NCBI RefSeq assembly: GCF_001436505.1
Contig: NZ_AYYI01000015.1
Location: 1-64,000, forward strand
Source: Loigolactobacillus rennini DSM 20253
Lineage (GTDB): Bacteria > Bacillota > Bacilli > Lactobacillales > Lactobacillaceae
Direction of reading: 5' to 3'
Length of the DNA: 64,000 nucleotides
A program made the position numbers and the translations under genes. The notes below the pieces were generated by a model, which ran no database searches, had not been told where the DNA came from, and saw only the letters and a program-made list of their open reading frames with translations. This document shows, piece after piece, positions 26,961 through 35,688 of this stretch (positions are counted from its first letter, which is position 1; every line of letters starts with the position of its first letter).

Positions 26961-28358
26961 TTAAGCTTGCCGGCGCTGCTTCATCGTGAGCCGATAATTG
27001 AACCAACTTGCCACTAATGCAATCGCGGCCAGCAAGGTAATTAGCCAATAGTCCACCGTAGCACCCTGTGCCGTTGTTACTTGTAAACTGCCGGGCTGTA
27101 ATTGATAAATACCAATAACAGCAGCAAAAATATTGGTTCCCAACGAACCTGCATATTGTTGAGACATGTTAAACGCGGCATTAATATCCGCTTTTTGTTC
27201 AGATTCGACTTGAATACTAGCATGACTGATAGTATTTCCAAAAGCAAAATTGAAGCCCAAACGCAACAAAAAATAAAAAATCAGCAGTAACCAAACGGTT
27301 AAATGGCGGTCCAACACCACAAAAGCCAGCGCGCTCAATACAAAAATCACGTGGCCGATCACAATGGGCAAAGGCGTCCCGACGCGATCCATCCAACTAC
27401 CTGCTAAAGGCGCAATAAGAACACCTAACAGGGCACCAGGCAGTAAAATAATCCCCGCCACAAATGCATCTTCTTTTAAAACATATTGCGCGACTTGTGG
27501 TACCACAAAAGAAAAACCAATATTGATAAATTGCAACAAGAAGTAGCCTAATAAACTCCAAGTGACAATTTGATGCCGAAAAATCGAAAAATCAATTAAA
27601 TGACGGGAGGAATGGCGATTATAATAATAATAGGCTACTAACGTTAACCCGCTTAAAAGCAGCAACAGCCAAAATTGCCAACTAGTAAAACTAACCTTTG
27701 CCGCTCGGTTAAAGGTCAACGACAATAAAATCAAAAACAGGCTTAAAAGTCCAAAACCCCAGCCATCAAAACGATCTTGCGGATTGACTGGCTTTAAGTC
27801 TAAATTAAAATATCCCAGAACAAAGACCACCAAAATTAAGGGGAAAAGTAGCCAGAAAATTAACCGCCAAGACCACAACGCGGTTAAAAAGCCGCCATAA
27901 GTTGGCCCTAAAGCTGGCCCCAGTGCAATAATCATCGCTGCCATACCATTATAGGTCGCTAATCGTTGTTGCGGAACAGACGTTAAAATAATATGGAACA
28001 TTAACGGCGTAGCCAAACCGGTCGAAAACGCCTGAACTAAACGACCCAGTAAAATCACACTAAAATTAGGTGCAACTGCACTGAGCAAATTACCTGCTGT
28101 GAAAAAAATCACGGCGACTAAAAATAATGTTTTGACTGAATAGCGTTTAATTAAATGGGCCGAAGCGATCATCGTCATGGTGACTACCAATAAATAGCCT
28201 GTAGTTAGCCATTGAATGGTCGCTAAATTAACGTTCATTTGTTTGGTCAACGTTGCAAACGTCACGTTTAAAGACGTTTCAACTAAAACGCCCATAAAAC
28301 TCAATAATCCAGTTGCGACAATACCCAGTACGGTTGCCCGTGAAAGCCGTTGTTGCAT
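26961..28358 (-). CDS. DHA2 family MFS drug-efflux-type transporter
   Basis: A 465-residue major facilitator protein with about 14 membrane segments, of the EmrB/QacA type. The N-terminus reads VETSLNVTFATLTKQMNVNL followed by TIQWLTTGYLL, characteristic of DHA2 members, and motif C appears as ALGPALGPTYGGFL. Such pumps export drugs or toxic organics with protons. No regulator gene is attached. It stands alone, facing a shared terminator with the DUF4097 operon. Confidence 0.88.
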   Translation of the reverse strand: MQQRLSRATVLGIVATGLLSFMGVLVETSLNVTFATLTKQMNVNLATIQWLTTGYLLVVTMTMIASAHLIKRYSVKTLFLVAVIFFTAGNLLSAVAPNFSVILLGRLVQAFSTGLATPLMFHIILTSVPQQRLATYNGMAAMIIALGPALGPTYGGFLTALWSWRLIFWLLFPLILVVFVLGYFNLDLKPVNPQDRFDGWGFGLLSLFLILLSLTFNRAAKVSFTSWQFWLLLLLSGLTLVAYYYYNRHSSRHLIDFSIFRHQIVTWSLLGYFLLQFINIGFSFVVPQVAQYVLKEDAFVAGIILLPGALLGVLIAPLAGSWMDRVGTPLPIVIGHVIFVLSALAFVVLDRHLTVWLLLIFYFLLRLGFNFAFGNTISHASIQVESEQKADINAAFNMSQQYAGSLGTNIFAAVIGIYQLQPGSLQVTTAQGATVDYWLITLLAAIALVASWFNYRLTMKQRRQA

Positions 28359-28507
28359 GTCATATCCCTGCTTTCCATTTCACAAACATCATGAATTCAG
28401 TCTACCACAGCTGTCAGTCAGAATGCATATGTTTATTGTCCAAAATGAAAAGCGACCTGAAGCGACAGTTGTCACTGTCAGCCCAAGTCACTTTAAACTA
28501 GTTTATC

Positions 28508-29869
28508 CTAAGCTTGCTCCTTTACTGCAAGTTTAGCTTTAGCAGGAACGATTTGTTGCGGCAAAATTTGGTTGAGTGCAATGGCTAAAATGGCACTGAC
28601 GGCAACTGGCGAACTCAATAAATACTGAATGAGTTGCGGCGCTTCTTTGGTTAATTGTTCTGGAATTAAAATCAACGCCAACGTCATAATGATTGGAAGG
28701 CCAATGATATATAAATCCCGTTCCGCAAACTGCTGCTGCCGAATCACTTGCAAGCCACTCAGCATAATAGTTGAACAAATGATGGCAAAAACGCCGCCGA
28801 TAACAGGAGCTGGAATCGCCGCTAAAAAGGCTGCTAATTTACCAATAAAACTAAAGCCGATAAACCACACACCAGCTGCTATAAAAGCACGCTTACTAGC
28901 CACACCTGTAATGGAAATCACCCCTGCATTAGTCGAATAACCTGTCATCGGTGTGGAACCTGCCAGCGCGGCGATTAAACAGCTGAGCCCTTCACCGATA
29001 ATCCCACGATTCCATTGTTTATCTGTCATCGGTTCTTGTAAAATAGCGCTCATCGCAAACCAAGTACCAGACGTTTCGGTCAATAAAACAGCGTAAATCA
29101 CGATCATGGTTAAAATAGCCGAAAGCGAAAAATGAAAACCGTAATGCGTCACCGCAAAACTAGGTAAGCTAAACCAAGGTGCTGTCGCAATGGATTTAAA
29201 CGAAAAACGCCCCATGCTCGCGGCCAATAAAGAACCACCTAACAAGGCAATAATGATCGAACTGACTTTAAATGCGCGGGCTAAACGAGGAAACCGTAAA
29301 CTAATGGCAACACAGGTCACTAAAATCGTCGCCGTCACCACGCCTAATATGACATTTTGGTTAAGGTTACCGCCAGCTTGGAAAATATTGTCATTCAATG
29401 CGGAAGGAATTAACGACAACCCCACTACCGTAATAATGGTACCGCCGACTAATGAAGGCACCAAATACCGAATGATTTTTTGAAAGAAGCCAGATAGACC
29501 AAATAAGATCACTAAAACCGCGCCCACTAACAACGAACCAAATACGGTTGCTAAACCATGCTGGCCGCCACCGTTTGCTAAATAAATCCCAGCAATCGCG
29601 CCGATAGGAACAAAGGAAGGCCCTTGCGTCATCGGCATCTTCATAAAATACCTAGTTTGCAAAATGGTGCCGATTCCAGCAGCAAAAAAGGTTATTTGAA
29701 TCAAGGCCATTTTGGCATCCATACTCATTGCCAATAAACCAGCAATAATAAACGGCGGGACATAAACATCCATCGCCAAAACATGTTGTAAACCTAATAA
29801 CGTTGCCGTGTGCGCCTTAATCGCTTCATCTGGTCCGACGATTAATCCTGCTTTATTTGCCAAATCCAT
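28508..29869 (-). CDS. NCS2 family nucleobase:cation symporter
   Basis: A 453-residue permease of the uracil/xanthine (NCS2) family with 12-14 membrane segments. Family signatures include LLGLQHVLAMDVYVPPFI at residues 27-44, QGPSFVPIGAIAG near residue 82, and ITGVASKRAF and PAPVIGGVF in the C-terminal half. It takes up a purine, pyrimidine or urate; the exact base is not resolved. The start at 29869 has GGAG very close upstream. The 226-bp divergent spacer to the M20 gene contains an 18-bp palindrome that may be its operator. Confidence 0.88.
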   Translation of the reverse strand: MDLANKAGLIVGPDEAIKAHTATLLGLQHVLAMDVYVPPFIIAGLLAMSMDAKMALIQITFFAAGIGTILQTRYFMKMPMTQGPSFVPIGAIAGIYLANGGGQHGLATVFGSLLVGAVLVILFGLSGFFQKIIRYLVPSLVGGTIITVVGLSLIPSALNDNIFQAGGNLNQNVILGVVTATILVTCVAISLRFPRLARAFKVSSIIIALLGGSLLAASMGRFSFKSIATAPWFSLPSFAVTHYGFHFSLSAILTMIVIYAVLLTETSGTWFAMSAILQEPMTDKQWNRGIIGEGLSCLIAALAGSTPMTGYSTNAGVISITGVASKRAFIAAGVWFIGFSFIGKLAAFLAAIPAPVIGGVFAIICSTIMLSGLQVIRQQQFAERDLYIIGLPIIMTLALILIPEQLTKEAPQLIQYLLSSPVAVSAILAIALNQILPQQIVPAKAKLAVKEQA

Positions 29870-29907
29870 TCACTCCAATATTCGTTTTTTAAACAGATTA
29901 AAGCTAA

Positions 29908-29950
29908 ATTAGTTCCGAAAAATAAGTAAATAGCGCTATTTACGAACAAA
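29908..29950. promoter_or_regulatory. Candidate operator upstream of the NCS2 gene
   Basis: GTAAATAGCGCTATTTAC at 29926-29943 is a perfect 18-bp palindrome. AGTTCCGAAAAAT at its left and TTTACGAACAAAA at its right each resemble the PurR box (AWWWCCGAACWWT) at most positions. Control of base uptake by PurR or another regulator is possible. Confidence 0.4.
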
Positions 29951-30096
29951 AGGAATGAAACTAGTATAAAATTAATTTCAAGAATGATCAAGGGGAAAAT
30001 TAAATAATAATTCGGATTTTGCAAAACAATGTATTTTTAAGTTAATTACCTTTATATTGTTATCATAAAACAAACGCTAACTTAGGAGGAATGATC

Positions 30097-31287
30097 ATGT
30101 CACTTGAAACTAAATTAATGCAGCGCCTGCAGGCAGCAGAAAAGGAAATGATTAGCATCCGCCGGCATTTACATCGGCACCCAGAAATTTCCTTCCATGA
30201 AAAAGAAACCGCTCATTACATCAAACAATTTTACCAAGGACTTGACTGCCAAGTTCGTGATTGTGGTACTGGTTATGGTATCATCGTGGATATCATTGGC
30301 GGCCATTCAGGACCTAAAATCGCATTGCGCGCGGATTTCGATGCGCTAGCCATTCAAGAAGATAATGATTTACCATTTAAATCCGTCAATCCCGGCGCCA
30401 TGCATGCTTGTGGGCACGATGCGCACACAGCTTATTTATTAGTTCTAGCTAAACAACTCATTGCGTTAAAAGCCGATTTGCACGGCAGTGTGCGGATTCT
30501 TCACCAACCAGCCGAAGAAGTGGCCCCCGGGGGTGCTTTAAGCATGATTAAAGCTGGCTGTTTAACGAATGTAGACCGGGTGCTTGGCTTACACGTGATG
30601 TCATCCATCCCTACTGGTACTATCGGTTACCACCAAGGCGAAACGCAAACTGGCCGCAGTAATTTTACCGTTAAATTTATTGGAAAAGGCGGCCACGCGT
30701 CAATGCCGCAATTGGCAAATGATGCCATTGTCGCCGGCAGCTATTTTGTCACTTTACTGCAAACGGTTGTCGCCCGCCGCTTGGATCCTTTCGCGACAGC
30801 TAGTGTAACTATTGGCTCTTTTGACGGTGCTGGTACGTTCAATGCGATTAAAGCAGCCGTTACCTTAAAAGGTGATGTGCGTGTGATGCAAGAAAGTACG
30901 CGACAATTAGTTCACCAGCAAATTGAACAAATCATCCGCGGCGTAGAAACTACTTTTAACGTTCACGCAGATTTAGACTATGATGATAATTACCCCGTAT
31001 TATATAATGAGCCGCAATTAACCCAAAAAGTCGTCGCTGCTATACAACACGCTGCTATTCCGGAAATCAAGCACATCACCGATTGCGGTCCGCAAGATCC
31101 CTCTGAAGATTTTGCTTACTATGCACAAAAACGGCCCAGTTGCTTCTTTTACGTTGGTTGCATGCCGGATGATCAACAAAATCATCCCCATCACAGTCCC
31201 AATTTTTTACTAAATGAAGCCGCCTTACTGATTGCTGCTAAAGCCGCTGGCACCGCTGTTTTAAACCTTTTAGCACCAGAAAATTAA
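30097..31287 (+). CDS. M20 family amidohydrolase
   Basis: A 396-residue M20D-type metal-dependent amidohydrolase/carboxypeptidase, related to hippurate hydrolase, N-acyl amino acid amidohydrolases and IAA-amino acid hydrolases. Metal ligands are visible: the cysteine/histidine pair in HACGHDAHTAYLL, the glutamates in QPAEEVAPGGA, a histidine in RVLGLHVMSSIPTG, and the last histidine near HPHHSPNF. The catalytic glutamate follows in the EE pair. AGGAGGA 6-7 nt upstream fixes the start at 30097 over an ATG two codons earlier. It is a single-gene unit ending at a terminator. The amide substrate is unknown. Confidence 0.9.
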   Translation: MSLETKLMQRLQAAEKEMISIRRHLHRHPEISFHEKETAHYIKQFYQGLDCQVRDCGTGYGIIVDIIGGHSGPKIALRADFDALAIQEDNDLPFKSVNPGAMHACGHDAHTAYLLVLAKQLIALKADLHGSVRILHQPAEEVAPGGALSMIKAGCLTNVDRVLGLHVMSSIPTGTIGYHQGETQTGRSNFTVKFIGKGGHASMPQLANDAIVAGSYFVTLLQTVVARRLDPFATASVTIGSFDGAGTFNAIKAAVTLKGDVRVMQESTRQLVHQQIEQIIRGVETTFNVHADLDYDDNYPVLYNEPQLTQKVVAAIQHAAIPEIKHITDCGPQDPSEDFAYYAQKRPSCFFYVGCMPDDQQNHPHHSPNFLLNEAALLIAAKAAGTAVLNLLAPEN

Positions 31288-31352
31288 AAAAATGCTCGCT
31301 GCCATTAACCACCATGTCACTTTGGTCATAAATGGTCCAGTAAGCATTTTTA
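31288..31352. terminator. Bidirectional terminator between M20 gene and tenA
   Basis: AAAAATGCT at 31288 pairs with AGCATTTTT ending at 31351, with an inner CATTa/AATG helix, between the convergent M20 and tenA genes. Confidence 0.8.
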
Positions 31353-31362
31353 GTTAACGACA

Positions 31363-32064
31363 TTACCGTTGACGCACATGCTTTGGTGACCCGTTAGCAG
31401 CACCTTTAGGCCAGCGTTCAAATGTATAGGCCATTTGCCAAAAGGCGTATTCAAGCTGGCTGCTAATGCAAAGGGCTTGCACCATCGCCTGTTGCTCCGC
31501 TACCGAACTTTTTTGATACAGGCGGTTAATCACCCGACAAGCTTGCTGTAATTGCGCCGCTGCCGTTTTATCCGCGTAGGTTGCAATCCACTGCTGGTAA
31601 AGTGGATCCGGTGAGCCGTGCTGATTTAAGCGCACCCCAATTTCATGGTACAGCCAAGAACAAGGCAACGCCGCGGCAAAAGCCGTATTCGACGTGCCAT
31701 CAATTAATTGGCGGTACATGTGTGAAACATAATGATAAGCTGTGGGTGCCACCGGCGTTTGCGCAACCTCTTTATCTGTAATCGCTAACTGCTTGAAAAA
31801 GTCCCGCCGCACCGCAAGTTCACCAGACGCTAAGCCTTTCGCTTCTGCCACCATCAAATCAGCTACCGCTTTATCCGTAGTCTGCTGTGCAATCAAAAAA
31901 TGTAAGCGGCTAAAATGTGATAAATAATACTGATCCTGGATTAAATAATAGCGAAAAATTTCCGGTACTAAGTTATCGCTTTCCAATTCTTGAATAAAAG
32001 GATGCTGGAAACTTCCCTCCCAATACGGGGTAACCTTTTGCCGCACTAATTTTGTAAAAAGCAT
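31363..32064 (-). CDS. tenA: TenA family thiaminase II
   Basis: A 233-residue TenA protein that hydrolyses aminopyrimidine degradation products of thiamin, allowing salvage of the pyrimidine moiety. The active-site residues are visible: aspartate in YLIQDQYYL near residue 44, the nucleophile cysteine in ALPCSWLYHEIG near residue 135, and the late glutamate in SSQLEYAFWQMAY. It therefore is the cysteine-containing TenA_C type. Its leader carries a TPP riboswitch with a terminator, so it is turned off when thiamin pyrophosphate is abundant. No other thiamin gene is adjacent. Confidence 0.94.
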   Translation of the reverse strand: MLFTKLVRQKVTPYWEGSFQHPFIQELESDNLVPEIFRYYLIQDQYYLSHFSRLHFLIAQQTTDKAVADLMVAEAKGLASGELAVRRDFFKQLAITDKEVAQTPVAPTAYHYVSHMYRQLIDGTSNTAFAAALPCSWLYHEIGVRLNQHGSPDPLYQQWIATYADKTAAAQLQQACRVINRLYQKSSVAEQQAMVQALCISSQLEYAFWQMAYTFERWPKGAANGSPKHVRQR

Positions 32065-32198
32065 GCTACTCCTCCTAGCTAAAATAGTTAAATAGCCATT
32101 GGGATAAGCCGCTTAAGTTAATCAGAAGCAATCGCTGTTACACAAGCAAATCATTGACTAATCTGCTTGCTGAGACATAATTTGCACCCTTACCCACT

Positions 32199-32230
32199 AA
32201 AAATGACTATTCCAGCACTTAGGGATAGTC
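32199..32230 (-). terminator. Riboswitch-controlled terminator of tenA
   Basis: On the minus strand GACTATCCC and GGAATAGTC (32205-32230) form a hairpin followed by ATTTTT. It lies downstream of the TPP aptamer, in the tenA leader, as the expression platform of an OFF switch. Confidence 0.8.
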
Positions 32231-32247
32231 TTTTACTCAACAAGTCA

Positions 32248-32318
32248 CATTTCCCTCCGTCAGTTTTACTGAATCAGGTTCAATGGGTATCATCTCAGCC
32301 GTTGCAGCACCCCAAATG
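32248..32318 (-). promoter_or_regulatory. TPP riboswitch (THI element)
   Basis: The minus strand carries the conserved aptamer blocks in order: GGGGTGC (32307-32313), GGCTGAGATGATACCC, GAACCTGATTCAG, and GACGGAGGGAA. These are the hallmark THI-box sequences that bind thiamin pyrophosphate. A terminator hairpin follows before tenA. Confidence 0.95.
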
Positions 32319-32372
32319 TTACTATTTAATTATCTTTACTTTAACATAATTAAGCGCTTTCTACGACCGGTG

Positions 32373-32675
32373 CTAAAGCCAAAATGGAAACAAAGTGGCA
32401 ATAATGGCAGTGGCATCATACTTTAGCGCCTGTTTTTTTAGCTGTTGCTGCAATAACGCAATGGCCGGTGGCATAGCTTGTTTGTGAACCGACTGGTAAA
32501 GGGCTAACTTTTGGTATAACTTGCTTGCCACTAAAGCTGCATCGCCACTGCGGTTTAATCCACTAGCTGCTTTTAATAAATAATCTCGTAAAATCGGCAA
32601 ACGCTTGACCACTGAATCAGAATAAGCGGCGCTGAGTTGCGCCATTAATTGTTCGGCTTTTGCTTGCTTAGCCAT
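32373..32675 (-). CDS. Small helical protein, bacteriocin immunity-like
   Basis: A 100-residue, wholly helical cytosolic protein. Its pattern (LMAQLSAAY, ILRDYLLKAASGL, ASKLYQKLALYQS, PPAIALLQQQLKKQALK) resembles the four-helix enterocin A-type immunity proteins of lactic acid bacteria, but the match is a judgement by eye. The start at 32675 has AGGAG about 10 nt upstream; a longer open frame exists but crosses that site. No bacteriocin structural gene or ABC exporter is seen nearby, so it would be an orphan immunity gene. Confidence in function is low. Confidence 0.5.
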   Translation of the reverse strand: MAKQAKAEQLMAQLSAAYSDSVVKRLPILRDYLLKAASGLNRSGDAALVASKLYQKLALYQSVHKQAMPPAIALLQQQLKKQALKYDATAIIATLFPFWL

Positions 32676-32720
32676 AACTGCCACACTCCTTTTGGGATCC
32701 AAGTACAGTGTAACATTCAA

Positions 32721-33260
32721 TCAAAACTCCCGATGATATAAAAAACATCGCAAAGTAGTCAACTTCTTCCCAATTTTAAATTGAATTTGTTCAGTTCCAG
32801 AACGCTGAAAACCGCGGTGCTCATAAAACCGATAATTGTAGTTATCGTCTGTGTATAAATAAAGCGCCTTGCCAGCCACTTCACTTTTCAACGCATTCAG
32901 TAAAAATGTGCCGCTTCCTTTGCCCTGTGCCTGCGGATCCACCGCAAAAAAGTTGATTTCACCATCAGACTGATAATGGCGCCGGTATGCCGCATAAAGT
33001 GCTTGATTAGCTTGGGCATAGCGATCAACCCCACCAGCAAAAACATGCTGTAAAGTTTCCCACAGCCACACCTTTACCTGACGCCAACGACTAAATTGGA
33101 TCTTAGGCTGGCCTGTCAAATCTGCCATTAAAACACCCACTAAATGATCACCATCATACACCGCTAATACATGAGTTGCGCGATTGAGCTCAGAATTAAA
33201 AAAATAGTGACCATAGCGCTTTAACAGCCAACTATTTGCGAAGTAACGCTCAAAATGCAT
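32721..33260 (-). CDS. GNAT family N-acetyltransferase, start region anomalous
   Basis: A GNAT acetyltransferase: the acetyl-CoA loop is FFAVDPQAQGKGSGTFLLNA near residues 103-122 and the end motif NYRFYEHRGF is typical. From ATG at 33260 it is 179 residues. The same frame stays open upstream and encodes a family-like N-terminus (ITEKDYQQAVQYAIVG before GMHFERYF) but without a standard start codon; a codon ATT at 33323 would begin it. The good GGAGGAATGAAC-ATG start at 33328 is in another frame, one nucleotide off. Either the gene has a one-base frameshift at its 5' end or uses ATT. Confidence 0.8.
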   Translation of the reverse strand: MHFERYFANSWLLKRYGHYFFNSELNRATHVLAVYDGDHLVGVLMADLTGQPKIQFSRWRQVKVWLWETLQHVFAGGVDRYAQANQALYAAYRRHYQSDGEINFFAVDPQAQGKGSGTFLLNALKSEVAGKALYLYTDDNYNYRFYEHRGFQRSGTEQIQFKIGKKLTTLRCFLYHREF

Positions 33261-33431
33261 CCCTACAATCGCGTACTGTACTGCTTGCTGATAATCTTTT
33301 TCTGTAATGGCTGTATTCTTAATGGCATGTTCATTCCTCCGCGTTATTTTTGTTAGTCTACAATGACCAGCAATGCCAACACAAATTTAGTGCTAAAAAA
33401 TATTGGCCACACTAAATTGGCGCTGACATGT

Positions 33432-33992
33432 TCAGCTATTATTTTCGCCGCGTTCTGCTTTAGCCGTGCGCGTCACTTTTTGAACAAAGCGCGTTTTCTG
33501 TGCGGTATAACCATCACGATCATGCTGATAAGGTACCCAAAGAGATAACTTTAATTGTTCGTATTTTTTTGCCACTTTGGGGTGTACCTTCAAATAATCA
33601 CGAAAATATAATTCATCATCATCGCCAAAACAACGCAAGTGCAAATGGAATACCCGCTTAGCAAAACCAGTAGGCAAATAACCCTTATTAAAATCGATAC
33701 GGTGCTTCGTTTGTGCCATGCAGAGATAGCCATGTTTAAGCAATCTTGTTTTAATTAAGTCATGTTCACTTTCTGGCGCCGCTAACAAAATATCAATGAT
33801 CGGTTTGGCCCAAATGCCCTGAATAGCAGTACTGCCAATATGTGCAAGGAAAACATTCCTTGGCAAAAAAGCTGCAAGCGATCGCTTTTCTGTTTGGTAC
33901 CAATCTTCCCAGTAGGCTTGATGCGGCGTCAATTGAATGGGAAACAACTCCCATAATTCTTTAAGTGACATTTCTGATAGTGATTTAGTCAT
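33432..33992 (-). CDS. GrpB family protein (UPF0157)
   Basis: A 186-residue protein of the GrpB/UPF0157 family, a nucleotidyltransferase-fold group. The signature is LAHIGSTAIQGIWAKPIIDI near residues 49-68, with a later FHLHLRCFGDDDELYFRDYL. Some relatives are fused to dephospho-CoA kinase, but this one is free-standing. Function unknown. Its short upstream gap holds the end of a broken DUF3841 gene on the same strand. Confidence 0.87.
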   Translation of the reverse strand: MTKSLSEMSLKELWELFPIQLTPHQAYWEDWYQTEKRSLAAFLPRNVFLAHIGSTAIQGIWAKPIIDILLAAPESEHDLIKTRLLKHGYLCMAQTKHRIDFNKGYLPTGFAKRVFHLHLRCFGDDDELYFRDYLKVHPKVAKKYEQLKLSLWVPYQHDRDGYTAQKTRFVQKVTRTAKAERGENNS

Positions 33993-34042
33993 TTAATGTT
34001 TTCTCCATTCTGATCGTCTATTGGCCCCATCTATGTTTTTAG

Positions 34043-34663
34043 TTAAATAACTTCAGAAACAGCTAGCTCCTTAACACGATGTCCCTTTCTTAAACGCCAA
34101 ACACGTCTTACTTGTTCTTTTTGTAATAGCCAAAAACAAGCCTGAACATATTTTCCATTCATTGTCCAATTATCTTTTCGCGGAGTAATGTCAAAAATGC
34201 GCTGCCAAGATTGTGCTGTGACTATTTTTTGCTTCTCTGCTGGTAAATTATCGAATCAACGCTCTTTTTCTTCCCATTCTTTTTCATTAGTCGCATCATT
34301 ATTGTACCAATCATTTAATACAAAATGCCAAGCAGAAAAATCACTTAGTAAAATATCTTCCTCTGTAATATCTAATTCAATGCATACTTGATCGGCATAA
34401 TCGTGTCGTTCCCTAAAATCGGGACGCCGGTGAGTGAAGTTTTGTCTATACCAAGCCCAAATCGGATACGTCACACCTGCTGGCGCTGGTCCAACTTTAG
34501 CCCGTAGCTGCTCAGTCATCCAAGTATAAGCTCGCTGAAAAATACGATTACTCTCTAAAATAGTGGAATTTAAATTATCAGACTTTTGTGGGTCACAGCT
34601 CACACTACCTGTGCGCATTAACTTTTGATAAACCACATAAGGCTGATTTGTCCACACAATCAT
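34043..34663 (-). pseudogene. DUF3841 family gene broken by in-frame TGA
   Basis: The frame beginning at 34663 (IVWTNQPYVVYQKLMRTG) runs 135 codons to TGA at 34256-34258 and then, in the same frame, stays open for 70 more codons to TAA at 34043-34045. The downstream part is clearly the family's C-terminus (TAQSWQRIFDIT, YVQACFWLLQKEQVRRVWRL). The whole is 206 residues, near the usual DUF3841 length. A single base change (for instance CGA to TGA, Arg to stop) explains the break. The function of DUF3841 is unknown. Readthrough of TGA is possible but there is no sign of a recoding element. Confidence 0.85.
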
Positions 34664-35072
34664 CTTGTCGCCAACCTCTATCCATAAAAATTTCTAATTG
34701 CTAGGTTATTATAAATTTAGTATCAGTAATATTCAATAAATGATAACAGACAGATGATTAAAAAAATGCACATTTTCAGTCGTTAAGAAAGAAAACGTAC
34801 ACTTTTATTGTTGTTAGATATTACTGGAACTAAATTTAGTTATTTTTTGCATTTTAACCTCGTCACATTCTCAACGTATTAAAGGTAATTCGACTAAACA
34901 CTTTATCCAGCCTGAATCCTAATATCTAGCTCACCATAGTATTTATAATATATACTCAACTTAAAAAAACTTATCTTTGATTATTTTTTATAATAATCTT
35001 TGAACCAATTTTATTATTGATTTGCGATGACAACTAGCAACAACTAAATATAGTAATAATTTGTGGAAAATA
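34664..35072. other. AT-rich noncoding region
   Basis: About 410 bp with no credible gene on either strand. It marks the left border of the AT-rich island. AAACGTACACTTTT at 34793-34806 is nearly the reverse complement of two AAAAGTGTACTCTTT copies found beyond hsdM (43953-43967 and 44338-44352), so the motif brackets the island. Confidence 0.5.
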
Positions 35073-35462
35073 TTAAATACCGATTTGTTGTTTAATTAGC
35101 TGTGTTATTACACTACTGGCAACACTAGAAACGAATGTTAGTGAAACACTAGAAAATTTGGATAACACTTTTTTCGTATCTTTCCACACTGAATCATCCC
35201 TAATATTATCTAGAAATTGATGTCCTTCAAACGTTAAATTACCGGGGATTATCTCAGTTGGCATATTATCTCCCCAGCTAGCCTTACCGGTTATATAATT
35301 AGCTTCTTTTAATTTTGTTATCGAATAAGCGATCTCATCTAGATTAACATATCCCCTTTTAGAAACAGATGCTAATAGCTCCTTCCCATCTGGCCCAGAA
35401 ATGTTTTCATTTGATTCAATAGCTAGCAAAATATGCCGAACTAAATCATGATCTAATTTCAT
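35073..35462 (-). CDS. DUF2513 domain protein
   Basis: A 129-residue protein of the DUF2513 family, found in phage and defence-associated islands of Firmicutes. The pattern is KLDHDLVRHILLAIESNE at the N-terminus, a predicted winged helix (ITKLKEANYITG), then LTFEGHQFLDNIRDDSVW, and a C-terminal small-residue-rich segment VSLTFVSSVASSVITQLI. Function is unknown. Its base composition matches the AT-rich restriction-modification region that follows rather than the flanking core genes. It lies downstream of hsdR on the same strand. Confidence 0.85.
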   Translation of the reverse strand: MKLDHDLVRHILLAIESNENISGPDGKELLASVSKRGYVNLDEIAYSITKLKEANYITGKASWGDNMPTEIIPGNLTFEGHQFLDNIRDDSVWKDTKKVLSKFSSVSLTFVSSVASSVITQLIKQQIGI

Positions 35463-35688
35463 TAATCAATCTCCTATTTTACCATATCAGAAACTTGATC
35501 TATAAAATCAAAAACATCTGATATCTTTATAATAATATCTAAGAACTACTGTTATAAGAAAATTTACTTATTTTTCCTAACATAATTGTAATTTAAATTA
35601 TGAATTTGTCACTCACAACTTCAAATATTTTATTGTGATCCTCATCTCTTAAAAAATTACTACTGTGAACTAATTTTATATGGGGATA
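35463..35688. other. AT-rich spacer downstream of hsdR
   Basis: A 226-bp AT-rich stretch with no gene seen and no convincing hairpin terminator for hsdR. Confidence 0.4.

Noticed and set aside
29842-30024. A 60-codon minus-strand frame overlapping the NCS2 start
   Set aside because: Covers the palindromic promoter region and shows no family resemblance; most likely noncoding.
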